Shown one piece after another: positions 26,840-35,815 of a stretch of DNA of 64,000 nucleotides; the stretch's first letter is position 1, and every line of letters begins with the position of its first letter. Source of the stretch: Gardnerella piotii (GTDB lineage: Bacteria > Actinomycetota > Actinomycetes > Actinomycetales > Bifidobacteriaceae); NCBI RefSeq assembly GCF_003397585.1, contig NZ_QJUV01000001.1:434001-498000 (forward strand). The letters are read 5' to 3'. The notes under the pieces are model-generated. The model searched no databases, was not told where the DNA came from, and worked only from the letters and a program-made list of their open reading frames with translations. A program made the translations under genes and the position numbers.

Positions 26840-28435
26840 TTAAGACAAATGCCACGATGACCCTTGTGCGGAATCTTCGATTACAACTCCAGCGGCAGTT
26901 AAAGAGTCGCGAATCGCGTCTGCGCGTGCAAAATCCTTAGCAGCGCGCGCAATCGCCCTTTGTTCCAGCTGATTTGTAATCAAAGATTCAAGAGCCTTGT
27001 GTTCTGCGCTTGCGCCATTATCTGCGTCTTCTCCTAAATCTTGCGATTTTTGCGCGTTACTGCGCCATTGTGGAGAGTAAGGGTCTAATCCAAGCGTGTC
27101 TAGCATTGCACGAACTTGCAAAACACAAGTCTTAAGAAGGTTTTTAATACTATCGTTTTGACTGTTATCTTGACTTTGCGCATAGTCGTCCAAAAGCGCG
27201 TTGCCAGAGCGAATCGCAGTAAAAATCGCGGCCAGCGCGCCCGAAACGTTAATATCGTCGTTCATAGCTTTAGTAAAATCTTCTGGAATATTATCTGCAT
27301 CAACGCCCTGAACTTCCGCATAATCTGGCTGATTTTCGATTACGCGGCCAGCGCGCTCGAGGAAGTTAGATATGCGATCATAAGCAGATTGTGCCTCGTT
27401 CAAAGATTGATCCGACCACTCCAGCATTGCGCGATATTGCACGCCGCCTAGCGCGTATCGCACAACCCACGCGGATTTTTGAGCCAGAACCGATGGAACA
27501 GAAAGGCCGTTTCCAAGGGATTTGCTCATTTTTTCGCCCTTAGATGTAACCCAAGCGGAATGCATCCACACGTTTGCGCTTTTCCATCCAGCAGCGAGTG
27601 TTTGTGCCATCTCGTTTTCGTGATGTGGGAAGCGCAAGTCTAGTCCGCCGCCGTGAATGTCGAAGGAATCGCCAAGATAGCGGTGACTCATCGCCGAGCA
27701 TTCAATGTGCCATCCTGGTCGGCCTGCTCCAAACGGCGTGTTCCAACGTGCGTCTTTTTGGTCAAAATCGCAAGGTGCCTTCCAAAGAGCAAAATCGCGA
27801 GCATCGTGCTTATCTGGGCTTGCGTCGGCAGGGTCAATCGGATTGTATTTGCTGTCTTTGCTGGATTTGTCGTCGCTATTGCTGCCATCTGAATTGCCAT
27901 TTTGATGCGTAAGCGCGCCGTAATCTTGCCAACTTGGAACACTAAAATACACGTTTCCAGTAGGATTGCCATTCGCATCCGTTATTTCGTACGCGTGGCC
28001 GCGATCAATCAAGCGCTGTATAAGCTCCACCATGTCGTTTATGTGACCGGTTGCGCGCGGCTCCACAGTAGGCGGCATAACGCCAAGCGTATCGTAAGCT
28101 TCAGTAAACTCGCGCTCGTAAATGTAGGCGCGCTGCCACCATGTTTGGCCATTTTCGCTAGCTTTTTTGATGATTTTATCGTCTATATCGGTAACATTTC
28201 TAACAAAAGTAACGTTGTAGCCAAGGCGCAAAAGCCATCGGCGAACAACGTCGAAGGCGATTGCTGCGCGAATATGACCTATGTGCGGCGAGCTTTGCAC
28301 AGTTGCGCCACACACGTACATTCCAACGTGACCAGGAGTAACGGTTGTAAACTCGCTAGTGCTGTGAGTTGCCGTGTTGTATAAGCGCAATCGCGCGGCT
28401 GCTGCTGTAAGAGTTCTGTTCGTATTTTCAAGCAT
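26840..28435 (-). CDS. cysS: Cysteinyl-tRNA synthetase
   Basis: Class I synthetase charging tRNA-Cys. The 531-residue protein has the HIGH-type motif SPHIGHIRAAIAFDV near residue 48, the zinc-site region MYVCGATVQ and WHIECSAMS, HGGGLDLRFPHHENEMAQ, and KMSKS at GEKMSKSLGNGL. A 35-residue Asn/Ser/Asp-rich insert (QNGNSDGSNSDDKSSKDSKYNP) interrupts the catalytic domain near residue 180. MshC, a mycothiol ligase paralogue, is an alternative in actinobacteria, but the full C-terminal anticodon region favours CysS. Leaderless by promoter position. Confidence 0.93.
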   Translation of the reverse strand: MLENTNRTLTAAAARLRLYNTATHSTSEFTTVTPGHVGMYVCGATVQSSPHIGHIRAAIAFDVVRRWLLRLGYNVTFVRNVTDIDDKIIKKASENGQTWWQRAYIYEREFTEAYDTLGVMPPTVEPRATGHINDMVELIQRLIDRGHAYEITDANGNPTGNVYFSVPSWQDYGALTHQNGNSDGSNSDDKSSKDSKYNPIDPADASPDKHDARDFALWKAPCDFDQKDARWNTPFGAGRPGWHIECSAMSHRYLGDSFDIHGGGLDLRFPHHENEMAQTLAAGWKSANVWMHSAWVTSKGEKMSKSLGNGLSVPSVLAQKSAWVVRYALGGVQYRAMLEWSDQSLNEAQSAYDRISNFLERAGRVIENQPDYAEVQGVDADNIPEDFTKAMNDDINVSGALAAIFTAIRSGNALLDDYAQSQDNSQNDSIKNLLKTCVLQVRAMLDTLGLDPYSPQWRSNAQKSQDLGEDADNGASAEHKALESLITNQLEQRAIARAAKDFARADAIRDSLTAAGVVIEDSAQGSSWHLS

Positions 28436-28442
28436 AATCTCA

Positions 28443-28448
28443 ATTATA
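28443..28448 (-). promoter_or_regulatory. -10 box for leaderless cysS
   Basis: TATAAT on the minus strand ends seven bases before ATG 28435. No ribosome-binding site precedes the start. Confidence 0.55.
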
Positions 28449-28465
28449 TGTTTAGCTAATAACTC

Positions 28466-28640
28466 ACGTTTAGACCGCGCGAACGATTTGACGCATTTTG
28501 TACCATATTTGATCTAAATTACGTACAAACTCGGGAAAATAACTCCGTATTTTGTACCAGATTTGATTTAAATCACGTACATTTTCGGGCGCGACGACCT
28601 GCCTGAGCGCTTAGACCGCGCGAACGATTCGACGCACTTT
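28466..28640. repeat. Mosaic of modular fragments and two GTAC hairpins
   Basis: Contains TTTAGACCGCGCGAACGA (hairpin 3 fragment), then two hairpins in opposite orientation to most others (28490-28536 and 28541-28590; arms CATTTTGTACC / ACGTACAAACTCGGG and CCGTATTTTGTACC / CACGTACATTTTCGG), then a second modular fragment CGCGACGACCTGCC...GCGCGAACGA. The 130 bases after it up to pncB show nothing clear. Confidence 0.7.
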
Positions 28641-28770
28641 GTAGCTTTGGTCGTAGATAGGCGTAGGACTATGATTGCAAGCAGATAGAAAATGCAAGCG
28701 CAGCTACGGAAAAATGGCCACTAACCGCCCGCCGAATGCACGCCACTAAAATCGCAAGAAAGGATTAAAA

Positions 28771-30165
28771 ATGCTTGATTCTTTTGATTTCGCAAAGTCT
28801 GAAGTAAAGTCTTATACAAACTCTTCCGTACTCATGACAGACATGTACGAGTACACAATGCTCGACGCGGCGCTAAAAGACGGTACAGCAGACCGCAAAT
28901 GCGTTTTTGAGATTTTTACGAGGCATCTTCCGCAAGGACGACGCTACGGAGTGGTAGCAGGCACAGGCAGAATCCTAGAGGAGTTGGCGCGATTCCACTT
29001 TAGTGACGAGGACTTGCGATTTTTGCAAGATCGCAAAATCGTAAGCAAAGACACCATTAAATGGCTAGAAAACTACCATTTTAGCGGCAAAATTCGCGGT
29101 TACAGAGAAGGCGAAATGTTCTTCCCAGATTCTCCGATTTTGCAAGTTGAAGGCACTTTTGGCGAATGCACTCTGCTAGAAACGCTGCTGCTTTCCGTGC
29201 TTAACTACGATTGCGCGGTGGCGAGCGCTGCGGCTCGCATGGTTTCCGCTTCTGCTGGAAGGCCGTGCATGGATATGGGCGGCAGGCGCACAAACGAGTG
29301 GTCGGCGGTGGCTGCCTCGCGCGCGGCGGTAATCGGCGGTTTTAAGGGCACTGCAAACCTGCTTGCGGCAAAGCTTTACGGTCTTAAGGCGATTGGAACG
29401 GCCGCGCATTGCTTTACGCTTGTGCACGACCGCGAGCGCGATGCTTTTGAGTCGCAGATTGCAGCGCTCGGCAAAGGCACAACGTTGCTTGTAGACACGT
29501 ACAACGTAGAAGAGGCTGTTAAAACCGCCGTGCAAGTTGCTGGCGCGGATCTTGGCGGCGTTCGCATTGATTCGGGCGATTTGTGCGCTATGGCTCGTCG
29601 CGTGCGCGCGCAGCTCGATGCGTTAGGCGCTAAAAACACTAAAATCACAGTTACTAACGATTTGGACGAGTACGCTCTTGCGTCTTTGCAAAACGCGCCA
29701 GTCGATTCCTACGGCATTGGCACAATGCTTGTTACAGGTTCGGGAGCGCCTACTTGCGCAATGGTTTATAAGCTTACGGAGCGCCAGGGCGCGGATGGCG
29801 TTATGCAACCTGTTGCTAAGAAGTCTAAGAATAAGGCGACTGTTCCAGGGCGTAAACTTGCGTATCGTTCCTACGATTTTAGTGGAGCGAATGGTGGCGC
29901 TGCTGGCAATGGCGTAGCTGACTGCGAGCGCGTGATTTCTGGATCGGAGAGTGCGCTCGCCGCCTTTAAGCCGCAAGATTCTTGGGAAGATTTGCTAGTT
30001 GACTACGTGCAAAATGGCGAATTTAATACGGAGTTTATGGGTCATGACGCGATTATGCGCGCACAGGATTATTGCGCCAAAGCGCTTAGCAGACTTCCGA
30101 TTTCTGCTCAAAGTCTTATGCGCGGCGACCCTGCGATTCCTACAGAAATCAGCGTTTTAGGCTAG
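28771..30165 (+). CDS. pncB: Nicotinate phosphoribosyltransferase
   Basis: Joins nicotinate to PRPP for NAD salvage. The 464-residue protein begins SVLMTDMYEYTMLDAALKDG, with RKCVFEIFTRHLPQGRRYGVVAG, the GTAAHCFTLVHDRERDAFES motif containing the phosphorylated His region, GVRIDSGDLCAMARRVRAQLD and ITVTNDLDEYAL. The length is within family range. A Lys-rich loop (KKSKNKATVPGRKLAYRS) near residue 350 is normal for the group. AAGAAAGGA precedes ATG 28771. It draws on PRPP from Prs. Confidence 0.93.
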   Translation: MLDSFDFAKSEVKSYTNSSVLMTDMYEYTMLDAALKDGTADRKCVFEIFTRHLPQGRRYGVVAGTGRILEELARFHFSDEDLRFLQDRKIVSKDTIKWLENYHFSGKIRGYREGEMFFPDSPILQVEGTFGECTLLETLLLSVLNYDCAVASAAARMVSASAGRPCMDMGGRRTNEWSAVAASRAAVIGGFKGTANLLAAKLYGLKAIGTAAHCFTLVHDRERDAFESQIAALGKGTTLLVDTYNVEEAVKTAVQVAGADLGGVRIDSGDLCAMARRVRAQLDALGAKNTKITVTNDLDEYALASLQNAPVDSYGIGTMLVTGSGAPTCAMVYKLTERQGADGVMQPVAKKSKNKATVPGRKLAYRSYDFSGANGGAAGNGVADCERVISGSESALAAFKPQDSWEDLLVDYVQNGEFNTEFMGHDAIMRAQDYCAKALSRLPISAQSLMRGDPAIPTEISVLG

Positions 30166-30203
30166 TTTTGCTAGTTTATAAATCAGCTTTAATTTGAGTT
30201 ACT

Positions 30204-30551
30204 CTAAAAGCCCAGATTGTTCATCTCTTCGTAGATTTTTTTGCACTCTGGGCAAACAGGGTAGTCATTTGCTTCGCGCTTTGGAATCCACACTTTTCCG
30301 CACAGTGCTACAACAGGGCGGCCAGTCAAGCGCGATTCGATTACGCGATCTTTGGAAACATAGTGCGCAAAGCGGTCTGCGTCGCCGCCATCGTCCATTT
30401 TTGCGGATTCGTCTACTTCTGGTTTTTCGAGCACACTTGTGTTTGTGCTAGACCCAGAATCTGGGAGGCTTTGCGAATCGTCTTCCATAACAGCGTTCAA
30501 ATTAGCAGCGTTTGAGCTATCGCCATATTTTGAATCATTTGAAAACGTCAT
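30204..30551 (-). CDS. DUF3039 family protein
   Basis: A 115-residue actinobacterial protein of unknown function. ATG 30551 is chosen, with GAAAGGGA upstream. The longer in-frame lead to 30635 is Cys/His/Lys-rich (HDLCKHDLCEKDLYERD) and not family-like. The DUF3039 core is RFAHYVSKDRVIESRLTGRPVVALCGKVWIPKREANDYPVCPECKKIYEEM, with Cys residues of ALCGK and CPEC possibly binding zinc. The N-terminal half is a Ser/Asp-rich disordered segment. Confidence 0.85.
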   Translation of the reverse strand: MTFSNDSKYGDSSNAANLNAVMEDDSQSLPDSGSSTNTSVLEKPEVDESAKMDDGGDADRFAHYVSKDRVIESRLTGRPVVALCGKVWIPKREANDYPVCPECKKIYEEMNNLGF

Positions 30552-30707
30552 TGCATCCCTTTCGTACAAATCCTTTTCACACAAATCATGTTTGCATAAA
30601 TCGTGTTTTGTTGCTTGCGATTTATGTTTATACAAGCATAATTCATAATCGCAACAAATGCTCGCGCGTTACAGCGCGCTCACGTCTAGCTCGTGCCAGA
30701 CACGTGG

Positions 30708-30713
30708 TAACCT
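30708..30713 (+). promoter_or_regulatory. -10 box for leaderless coaD
   Basis: TAACCT ends six bases before ATG 30720. No ribosome-binding site is present. Confidence 0.4.
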
Positions 30714-30719
30714 AAAAGC

Positions 30720-31274
30720 ATGACTATAGCTGTTTGCCCAGGCTCCTACGATCCCGTTACAGCCGGGCACTTAGACGTGATACAACGTTGTACGCATCTT
30801 TTTAACGAAGTGCATGTTTTAGTGGCGGTTAATGCGGCCAAAACGCCCATGTTTTCCGAGTCGGAGCGCGTGGATATTATTCGCAAGGCGCTGGAAGACT
30901 TAAAAGACGATTCGCCAATCGGCAAGTTTGCGCCACCTTTGCGCGGTGCAGCTAAATCGCCAGCATGTAAAATAGTTGTTTCTTCTACAGATGGTCTTAT
31001 TACAGATTATTGCAAAAAAGTTGGCGCAACCGTAATCGTTAAGGGATTGCGACAAAACGGCGACTACGAGGCGGAGCTTGGAATGGCGCTGGTTAATCGC
31101 AAGCTGGCTGGCATTGAAACCATGTTTTTGCCAGCGGATCCTATTTTGGAGCATGTTTCTAGCTCTGTTGTAAAAGATGTGGCTCGTCATGGTGGAGACG
31201 TTTCGGGAATGGTGCCAAATAATGTGATACCACTTTTGCAAAGCGTTTTTTCTAAAACAAATGCAATATCGTAA
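30720..31274 (+). CDS. coaD: Phosphopantetheine adenylyltransferase
   Basis: Penultimate step of coenzyme A synthesis. The 184-residue protein has the nucleotidyltransferase motif [57 protein letters not shown], and the C-terminal [21 protein letters not shown]. Typical CoaD is ~160 residues. The extra ~20 lie around residues 60-80 ([22 protein letters not shown]) and include a KSPAC segment built on the recurring TCGCCAGCA word. It precedes the SepIVA-like gene. Confidence 0.93.
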   Translation: MTIAVCPGSYDPVTAGHLDVIQRCTHLFNEVHVLVAVNAAKTPMFSESERVDIIRKALEDLKDDSPIGKFAPPLRGAAKSPACKIVVSSTDGLITDYCKKVGATVIVKGLRQNGDYEAELGMALVNRKLAGIETMFLPADPILEHVSSSVVKDVARHGGDVSGMVPNNVIPLLQSVFSKTNAIS

Positions 31275-31415
31275 TCATAAAATCAGCGAAATATTATAAT
31301 GGCAAGTTAAATATCACCGAAATAAGTACAATATTACTAAAATAAATACGTACTAAAATACGTACAATAAAATTGTTAAGAGATAAGAGAGCAGCTACTT
31401 AGCGAAGGAGCGCAA

Positions 31416-32387
31416 ATGAGCGAAAACGAAGATGACACAATGGAAAGCCAGGTATCGGCAAATCGCAGCCAAAAGTTGCCATTAAATCCAGTGATTGCAA
31501 ACAGTGACGATTCGCCTAGTGCTGCTTTTGAAGCTTACGACGCTGTGCCTGCTGCAAGCAAGACTAACGATGATGATGCTAGTGATGCTGCTAGTGGTGC
31601 TACTAGCGACTCAGCGGCGGCTAGCGACTCTTCTGGTGATTCTGCGGCGGCTGGCGATAATGTGCAAAACTTGTTCCCAATGCCAGATTTGCGCGAGCGA
31701 GAAGACGGCGGTGCAATAGCGTTTGACGACGAAGAAGAAAACGTGTTTAAGGCAGCAGATCCGCAAACCGTTAGTGAGGAAGTGCGCACAAAGTCGCGCG
31801 AAGAGTTCACCACTGTGTACGACATAATCGACACGATGGAAACGGTGTTAAACAGCGCAAAGGGAGTTCTCTTTGCTGCTGGAATGGCAAAGGTGGATCG
31901 CGAAGAATTTGGCGATTACTTGTCTAGATTAAAAGACATGCTGCCTGTTCAGCTGGAGCGCGCTAGTGCGTTAATGCGAGAGGCGGAGAGGCGTTTGCGC
32001 ACGGCTCAAGCTCAAGCAAATTCTGTTGTGAGTTCGGCTCAAAGTCAGGCTGCGCAAATGGTTGAGGAAGCTCAGGAGCGAGCCAGATTCTTAGCAGGTC
32101 AAGAAAATGTTGTTGCGATTGCAAGAAACCAAGCGCGCGAGATTGTAAACAATGCGCAAGCAAAGGCCGAAAAGCTTACTCGCGGTGCGGATCAGTACAG
32201 TGCCACGGTTATGGAAGGCTTAAAGCAGCAATTAGACAAGCTTGAGCAAGACGTTCAAGCAGGTCAGCGCGTTTTGGAAGAGCGTAGACGCGCTGCTGCA
32301 CACGTTCAAAATGAGGCTGCTAGTAAGATAGATGACGAATTTGACAGCGAGAGCAGCGAAATAAGCAAAAGTGACGAAAGGAATTAA
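31416..32387 (+). CDS. SepIVA/DivIVA-like coiled-coil protein
   Basis: A 323-residue acidic protein. The first ~130 residues are low complexity (Ala/Ser/Asp runs such as SDAASGATSDSAAASDSSGD). Residues ~135-310 are a long coiled coil (FTTVYDIIDTMETVLNSAKG; LERASALMREAERRLRTAQAQANSVV; VVAIARNQAREIVNNAQAKAEKL). The gene order coaD / this gene / DUF177 / rpmF / rnc matches the mycobacterial neighbourhood of SepIVA, a septal DivIVA-like division protein. Identity rests on coiled-coil character and synteny, not on residue matches. GAAGGAG precedes ATG 31416. Confidence 0.75.
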   Translation: MSENEDDTMESQVSANRSQKLPLNPVIANSDDSPSAAFEAYDAVPAASKTNDDDASDAASGATSDSAAASDSSGDSAAAGDNVQNLFPMPDLREREDGGAIAFDDEEENVFKAADPQTVSEEVRTKSREEFTTVYDIIDTMETVLNSAKGVLFAAGMAKVDREEFGDYLSRLKDMLPVQLERASALMREAERRLRTAQAQANSVVSSAQSQAAQMVEEAQERARFLAGQENVVAIARNQAREIVNNAQAKAEKLTRGADQYSATVMEGLKQQLDKLEQDVQAGQRVLEERRRAAAHVQNEAASKIDDEFDSESSEISKSDERN

Positions 32388-32388
32388 A

Positions 32389-33030
32389 ATGACATCGCAT
32401 CCCTCCCAGTCTTTGTGGGCGGTACCAGTTGCGCAAATGGCGGCGCGAGCGGGAAGTAGCATGCAGTTGCATCGCGCATTCCCAGCGCCAGAGGGCATTG
32501 GAGACAGTGTTATTGGCGTGCAGCCAGGGAGCGATGTTACAGTAGACGGCAATTTTGATTCCGTTGTGGACGGGCTTATGTTCCAGGGCACGATTACAGC
32601 GCGAGTGCATGCAGAGTGCTCGCGATGCTTGATGCCGTTGCATAGGGATTGGCCTGTTGATGTGTGCGCGTTTTTTGCGCGCGTGGAAAGCGGCAAAGGC
32701 AGCAAGGGTGCAAATGGCGGCGCGCGTTCTAATAACTCTAATGATGATTTAGAAGATGCTGATATTTGGGACGAAGGCGACGATTCTGGAAATGTGTATC
32801 CGCTGGTTGGTGGTGGCGATTTTGCCGACATTGAGGCGCTGATTCGAGACACAATGGTTAGCGAGTTGCCACTTAAGCCTTTGTGCGAGCCAGATTGCAA
32901 GGGTCTCTGCACTCAGTGCGGAGAGAATCTGAATGAGCATCCAGAGCATCATCACGACGTTACGGATATTCGTTTTGCGGCGCTTGAAGGTCTTAAGGAA
33001 AAGCTTGAAAACTCGCAAAATCGCGACTGA
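32389..33030 (+). CDS. DUF177 (YceD) family protein
   Basis: A 213-residue protein with the conserved CSRCLMPL in the middle and CEPDCKGLCTQCGENLNEHPEHHH near the C-terminus, hallmarks of the YceD/DUF177 family, probably binding zinc. The family almost always precedes rpmF and is linked to 23S rRNA or ribosome metabolism. ATG 32389 follows GAAAGGA by the normal spacing and abuts the preceding stop. The middle holds an Asn/Gly/Asp-rich insert (GANGGARSNNSNDDLEDAD). Confidence 0.88.
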   Translation: MTSHPSQSLWAVPVAQMAARAGSSMQLHRAFPAPEGIGDSVIGVQPGSDVTVDGNFDSVVDGLMFQGTITARVHAECSRCLMPLHRDWPVDVCAFFARVESGKGSKGANGGARSNNSNDDLEDADIWDEGDDSGNVYPLVGGGDFADIEALIRDTMVSELPLKPLCEPDCKGLCTQCGENLNEHPEHHHDVTDIRFAALEGLKEKLENSQNRD

Positions 33031-33143
33031 TTTGCGCTACATAAACACACAAAATTGTAGTGCGTTTTTACATAATGTATGGCGCTTGCTGTAATATACA
33101 GAACGCTTAAGCTCAATCGGTTGAACGAAATAGAGGAAAGATT

Positions 33144-33338
33144 ATGGCACTGCCAAAGTACAAGACCTCGCGCGCTAATACTCATTCGCGTCGCGCCAAT
33201 TGGAAGGCTTCTGCCGTGCAGACTATTACCTGCCCGAACTGCGGTTCGCCAGCGTTGTCTCACATGGCTTGCCCAACCTGCGGTAACTTCCGCGGTCGCG
33301 TGTATCGCGAAGCAATTCGCTCTGCGCACACCAAGTAG
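33144..33338 (+). CDS. rpmF: 50S ribosomal protein L32
   Basis: A 64-residue large-subunit protein: [20 protein letters not shown], then the zinc ribbon CPNCGSP...[11 protein letters not shown] with two CxxC pairs. GAGGAAAG precedes ATG 33144. A TATACA box at 33095 may give it its own promoter. The terminator at 33355-33384 ends the transcript before rnc. Confidence 0.95.
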   Translation: MALPKYKTSRANTHSRRANWKASAVQTITCPNCGSPALSHMACPTCGNFRGRVYREAIRSAHTK

Positions 33339-33354
33339 GTTGTATTTTAAGAGA

Positions 33355-33384
33355 ACCCTGCCATCGACGGGTGGCAGGGTTTTT
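33355..33384 (+). terminator. Rho-independent terminator after rpmF
   Basis: ACCCTGCCA pairs with TGGCAGGGT around an eight-base loop, followed by a T-run. Confidence 0.85.
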
Positions 33385-33407
33385 GCGTTTTTACTAGTTT
33401 GTGTTGT

Positions 33408-33565
33408 TTCCCGAAAATGTACGTGATTTAGGTCAAATTTGGTACAAAGTGCGTCAGTTTGTTCCGCTTTTTGTACGTGATTTAGGTGTTTTTTGGTACA
33501 AAGTCGGGAAAAGTTGACGGGTTTTGTTGTTTTGCACGCTGATTATAGCAACAAAGTCGGGAAGC
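33408..33565. repeat. Three tandem GTAC-type hairpins
   Basis: Hairpins at 33410-33454, 33462-33510 and 33516-33563. The first two have TTTGTACGTGA / GGTACAAAG inner stems. The third has TTTTGTTG / CAACAAAG. Outer stems alternate between CCGC.../...GCGG and CCCGA.../...TCGGG types. Located between the rpmF terminator and rnc. Confidence 0.75.
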
Positions 33566-33599
33566 ATATAGCGCAAATCAACGACTTCAATGCTTGCGC

Positions 33600-33605
33600 T
33601 ATAAT
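33600..33605 (+). promoter_or_regulatory. -10 box for leaderless rnc
   Basis: Perfect TATAAT ends nine bases before ATG 33615. No ribosome-binding site is present. Confidence 0.5.
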
Positions 33606-33614
33606 GTTGAAAAT

Positions 33615-34544
33615 ATGAGTGGGAACAATACAAAAGATCAGCATTATGGCAATAATGATGTAAAAAGTGACGTCAAAAGTAATGACAAAAATGACGTTCA
33701 AAGTGACGTCAAAAATGACGTTCAAAATAGCGCGTACAAGAACACAAATCATCCAGAAAATACTAGAACTGGCAGCATTGGCGTTGCGCGCACTCAAGAT
33801 GGCCACACGCAAAATGGTGACCCCACTCAGGAGCTTTTGCGCGCGCTCGGCACTACGATTTCGCCAGATTTGCTTGTTGAGGCTCTCACTCATCGATCTT
33901 TTTCGCACGAGCATCCAGGCACTAAAAACTACGAGCGTCTAGAATTTTTGGGAGACGCTGTTTTGGAGCTTGTCTCTACAGAAACGCTTTTTTCTGCGCA
34001 CCCAGATATGACGGAAGGTCAGTTGGCTAAGCTTCGCGCTAAGGCTGTTTCGGAGTGGGCTTTGAGCGCGGTTGCGCGAGATAAGTTGCATGTTGGGCCG
34101 TATATTCTTTTGGGTCATGGCGAGATGGAGCATGGCGGCGCTCAAAAAGACTCGATTTTGTGCGATATTGTTGAGGCGCTTATTGGAGCGACTTTTGTTG
34201 AGCATGGAATTGACGAGGCGCGCGCTGTAGTGCATCGCTTGATTGACGACACTTTGGCGGAGGTTCTTACGGAAGGCCCAGCTTTGGATTGGAAGACTTC
34301 GCTTACGGTTCTGGCGCACGAGATGGGGCTTGACGAGCCGCAATATAGAATGTCGGTTTCTGGCCCAGATTACGCACCCGTGTTCCATGCGCGCGCGGTT
34401 TTGGCGCACGAAAACGGTGATGAGCTGCTGGGCGAGGCGGTTGGTTCTAGCAAGCGTAAGGCTCAGCTTGCTGCTGCAGATAAAGCTTGGCATGTGTTGG
34501 ATAGAAGGCGTAAATCGAGCGCGAGCGAAGAAAGCGGTAATTAG
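33615..34544 (+). CDS. rnc: Ribonuclease III
   Basis: Double-strand RNA endonuclease for rRNA and mRNA processing. ATG 33615 gives 309 residues. The enzyme core starts near residue 70. The signature ERLEFLGDAVLELV (E107 onward, with G113 and D114) and DIVEALIGATFVEHG mark the catalytic domain. A C-terminal dsRNA-binding domain follows (DWKTSLTVLAHEMGL; GEAVGSSKRKAQLAAADKAW). The ~70-residue N-terminal extension is unusual: its first part is a tandem run of DVKSDVKSNDKNDVQSDVK units, encoded by near-repeats of GACGTCAAA. Confidence 0.93.
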   Translation: MSGNNTKDQHYGNNDVKSDVKSNDKNDVQSDVKNDVQNSAYKNTNHPENTRTGSIGVARTQDGHTQNGDPTQELLRALGTTISPDLLVEALTHRSFSHEHPGTKNYERLEFLGDAVLELVSTETLFSAHPDMTEGQLAKLRAKAVSEWALSAVARDKLHVGPYILLGHGEMEHGGAQKDSILCDIVEALIGATFVEHGIDEARAVVHRLIDDTLAEVLTEGPALDWKTSLTVLAHEMGLDEPQYRMSVSGPDYAPVFHARAVLAHENGDELLGEAVGSSKRKAQLAAADKAWHVLDRRRKSSASEESGN

Positions 34545-34586
34545 GTCTTTCTGATTGCTGTTATATAGGCGATTTGAGGCGGTTCT

Positions 34587-35708
34587 ATGGCTAGCAGTCG
34601 TAATAATAATGATTTATTATTTGACGATGATTCAGCATCATCAACGGTTGCTGGCGACTTTTGCGACTTACGCTACCACTGTGCGCGCTACGTTGACTAT
34701 TTGCGTGCCAACAAAGGCCTTGGAGAGGCCACTTTGCGCGCGTACGGCGCGGATGTTTTGCAATGCTTAGAGTGGTGTAGTAACAACGGTTTTTGCGATT
34801 TGCGCGCGGTTTCCACGGGTGTTTTGCGCCAATGGATGTATTGGCTTAACAAGAATCACGCGCGCTCAAGTTTGGCGCGCAAAGTGGTAGCTGTGCGCGG
34901 CTTTTTTGCGTGGGCTAAGCACGTTGGTTTGATTAGCGCAAATCCTGCGCAAATTCTTTCAACTCCTAAGATTGCTAATGAGCTTCCTACTGTTTTAGAC
35001 GAAGCGCAAGCGCAAAAGTTGCTTGATTATGCGGATAGTTGTGCGGATAGTTGCGCGGATAGTTGCGCCGATAACTTTGCGCAGGATTCAACTGAGCAAA
35101 GCAGCACGCAAAAAAAGCCTCGCGCGCAAAAGTCGCAAACTTCCGATCGTAAAGAAAACACGCCACTAAAATCGCCCCAAAAATCCCCTCAAGAACATGC
35201 GCTAGCCCTTAGAAACGCTGCGATTCTAGAGCTTTTATACGCAACGGGCATGCGCGTGGGGGAGCTTACAAGCATTAATGTGCAAGATATGGATTTTGAA
35301 AATCACACTGTAAAAGTTACAGGTAAAGGGAACAAGCAGCGCGTGGTGCCGTTTGGCGTTCCTGCTGCAAACGCGTGCAAAGAGTGGATTGAGCATGGTC
35401 GAAGTGAGCTGCTAGAAAAGCACGCAGAAACCTCGCAAGCGTTGTTTTTGGGCGCGCGAGCAAAGCGCATCGATCAGCGCATTGTTAGAAGCATTGTTCA
35501 CGAGGCTGCAGCTGCTGCAAACGTGCCAGATGTTGCACCGCACGCGCTTCGCCACAGTGCTGCAACGCATATGCTCAACGGTGGAGCGGATCTTCGCGAA
35601 GTTCAAGAGCTTTTGGGTCATTCGTCGCTTAACACAACGCAGCGCTACACGCACGTTTCTATTCAAGCTCTTAAGCAGCGCTACTCGCAAGCCTTCCCTC
35701 GTGCCTAG
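34587..35708 (+). CDS. xerC: Tyrosine recombinase XerC
   Basis: Site-specific recombinase that resolves chromosome dimers at dif with XerD. The 373-residue protein has SAM-like N-terminal DNA binding (VDYLRANKGLGEATLRAYGADV) and the catalytic set Arg223 (GMRVGEL), HxxR at His319/Arg322, His345 (LLGHSSLNTTQ) and nucleophile Tyr354 (RYTHV). Between the two domains lies a ~50-residue insert with a triplicated DSCA unit and Lys/Ser-rich linker (KKPRAQKSQTSDRKE), absent from typical 300-residue Xer proteins. XerC is assigned because the second Xer at 44332 has XerD context. Confidence 0.88.
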   Translation: MASSRNNNDLLFDDDSASSTVAGDFCDLRYHCARYVDYLRANKGLGEATLRAYGADVLQCLEWCSNNGFCDLRAVSTGVLRQWMYWLNKNHARSSLARKVVAVRGFFAWAKHVGLISANPAQILSTPKIANELPTVLDEAQAQKLLDYADSCADSCADSCADNFAQDSTEQSSTQKKPRAQKSQTSDRKENTPLKSPQKSPQEHALALRNAAILELLYATGMRVGELTSINVQDMDFENHTVKVTGKGNKQRVVPFGVPAANACKEWIEHGRSELLEKHAETSQALFLGARAKRIDQRIVRSIVHEAAAAANVPDVAPHALRHSAATHMLNGGADLREVQELLGHSSLNTTQRYTHVSIQALKQRYSQAFPRA

Positions 35709-35778
35709 AAAAATAAGGTTTATGCAGAGAATGAAAAGATGTGATTTGAATCACTTAATGCCGCCGCGTGGCTAAATG

Positions 35779-35784
35779 TATAAT
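35779..35784 (+). promoter_or_regulatory. -10 box for suf operon
   Basis: Perfect TATAAT 32 bases before the sufB GTG, leaving a short leader that contains TAGGAGG. No convincing -35. Confidence 0.5.
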
Positions 35785-35815
35785 CGACTTATAAGCTTGA
35801 TAGGAGGGTAAAACA

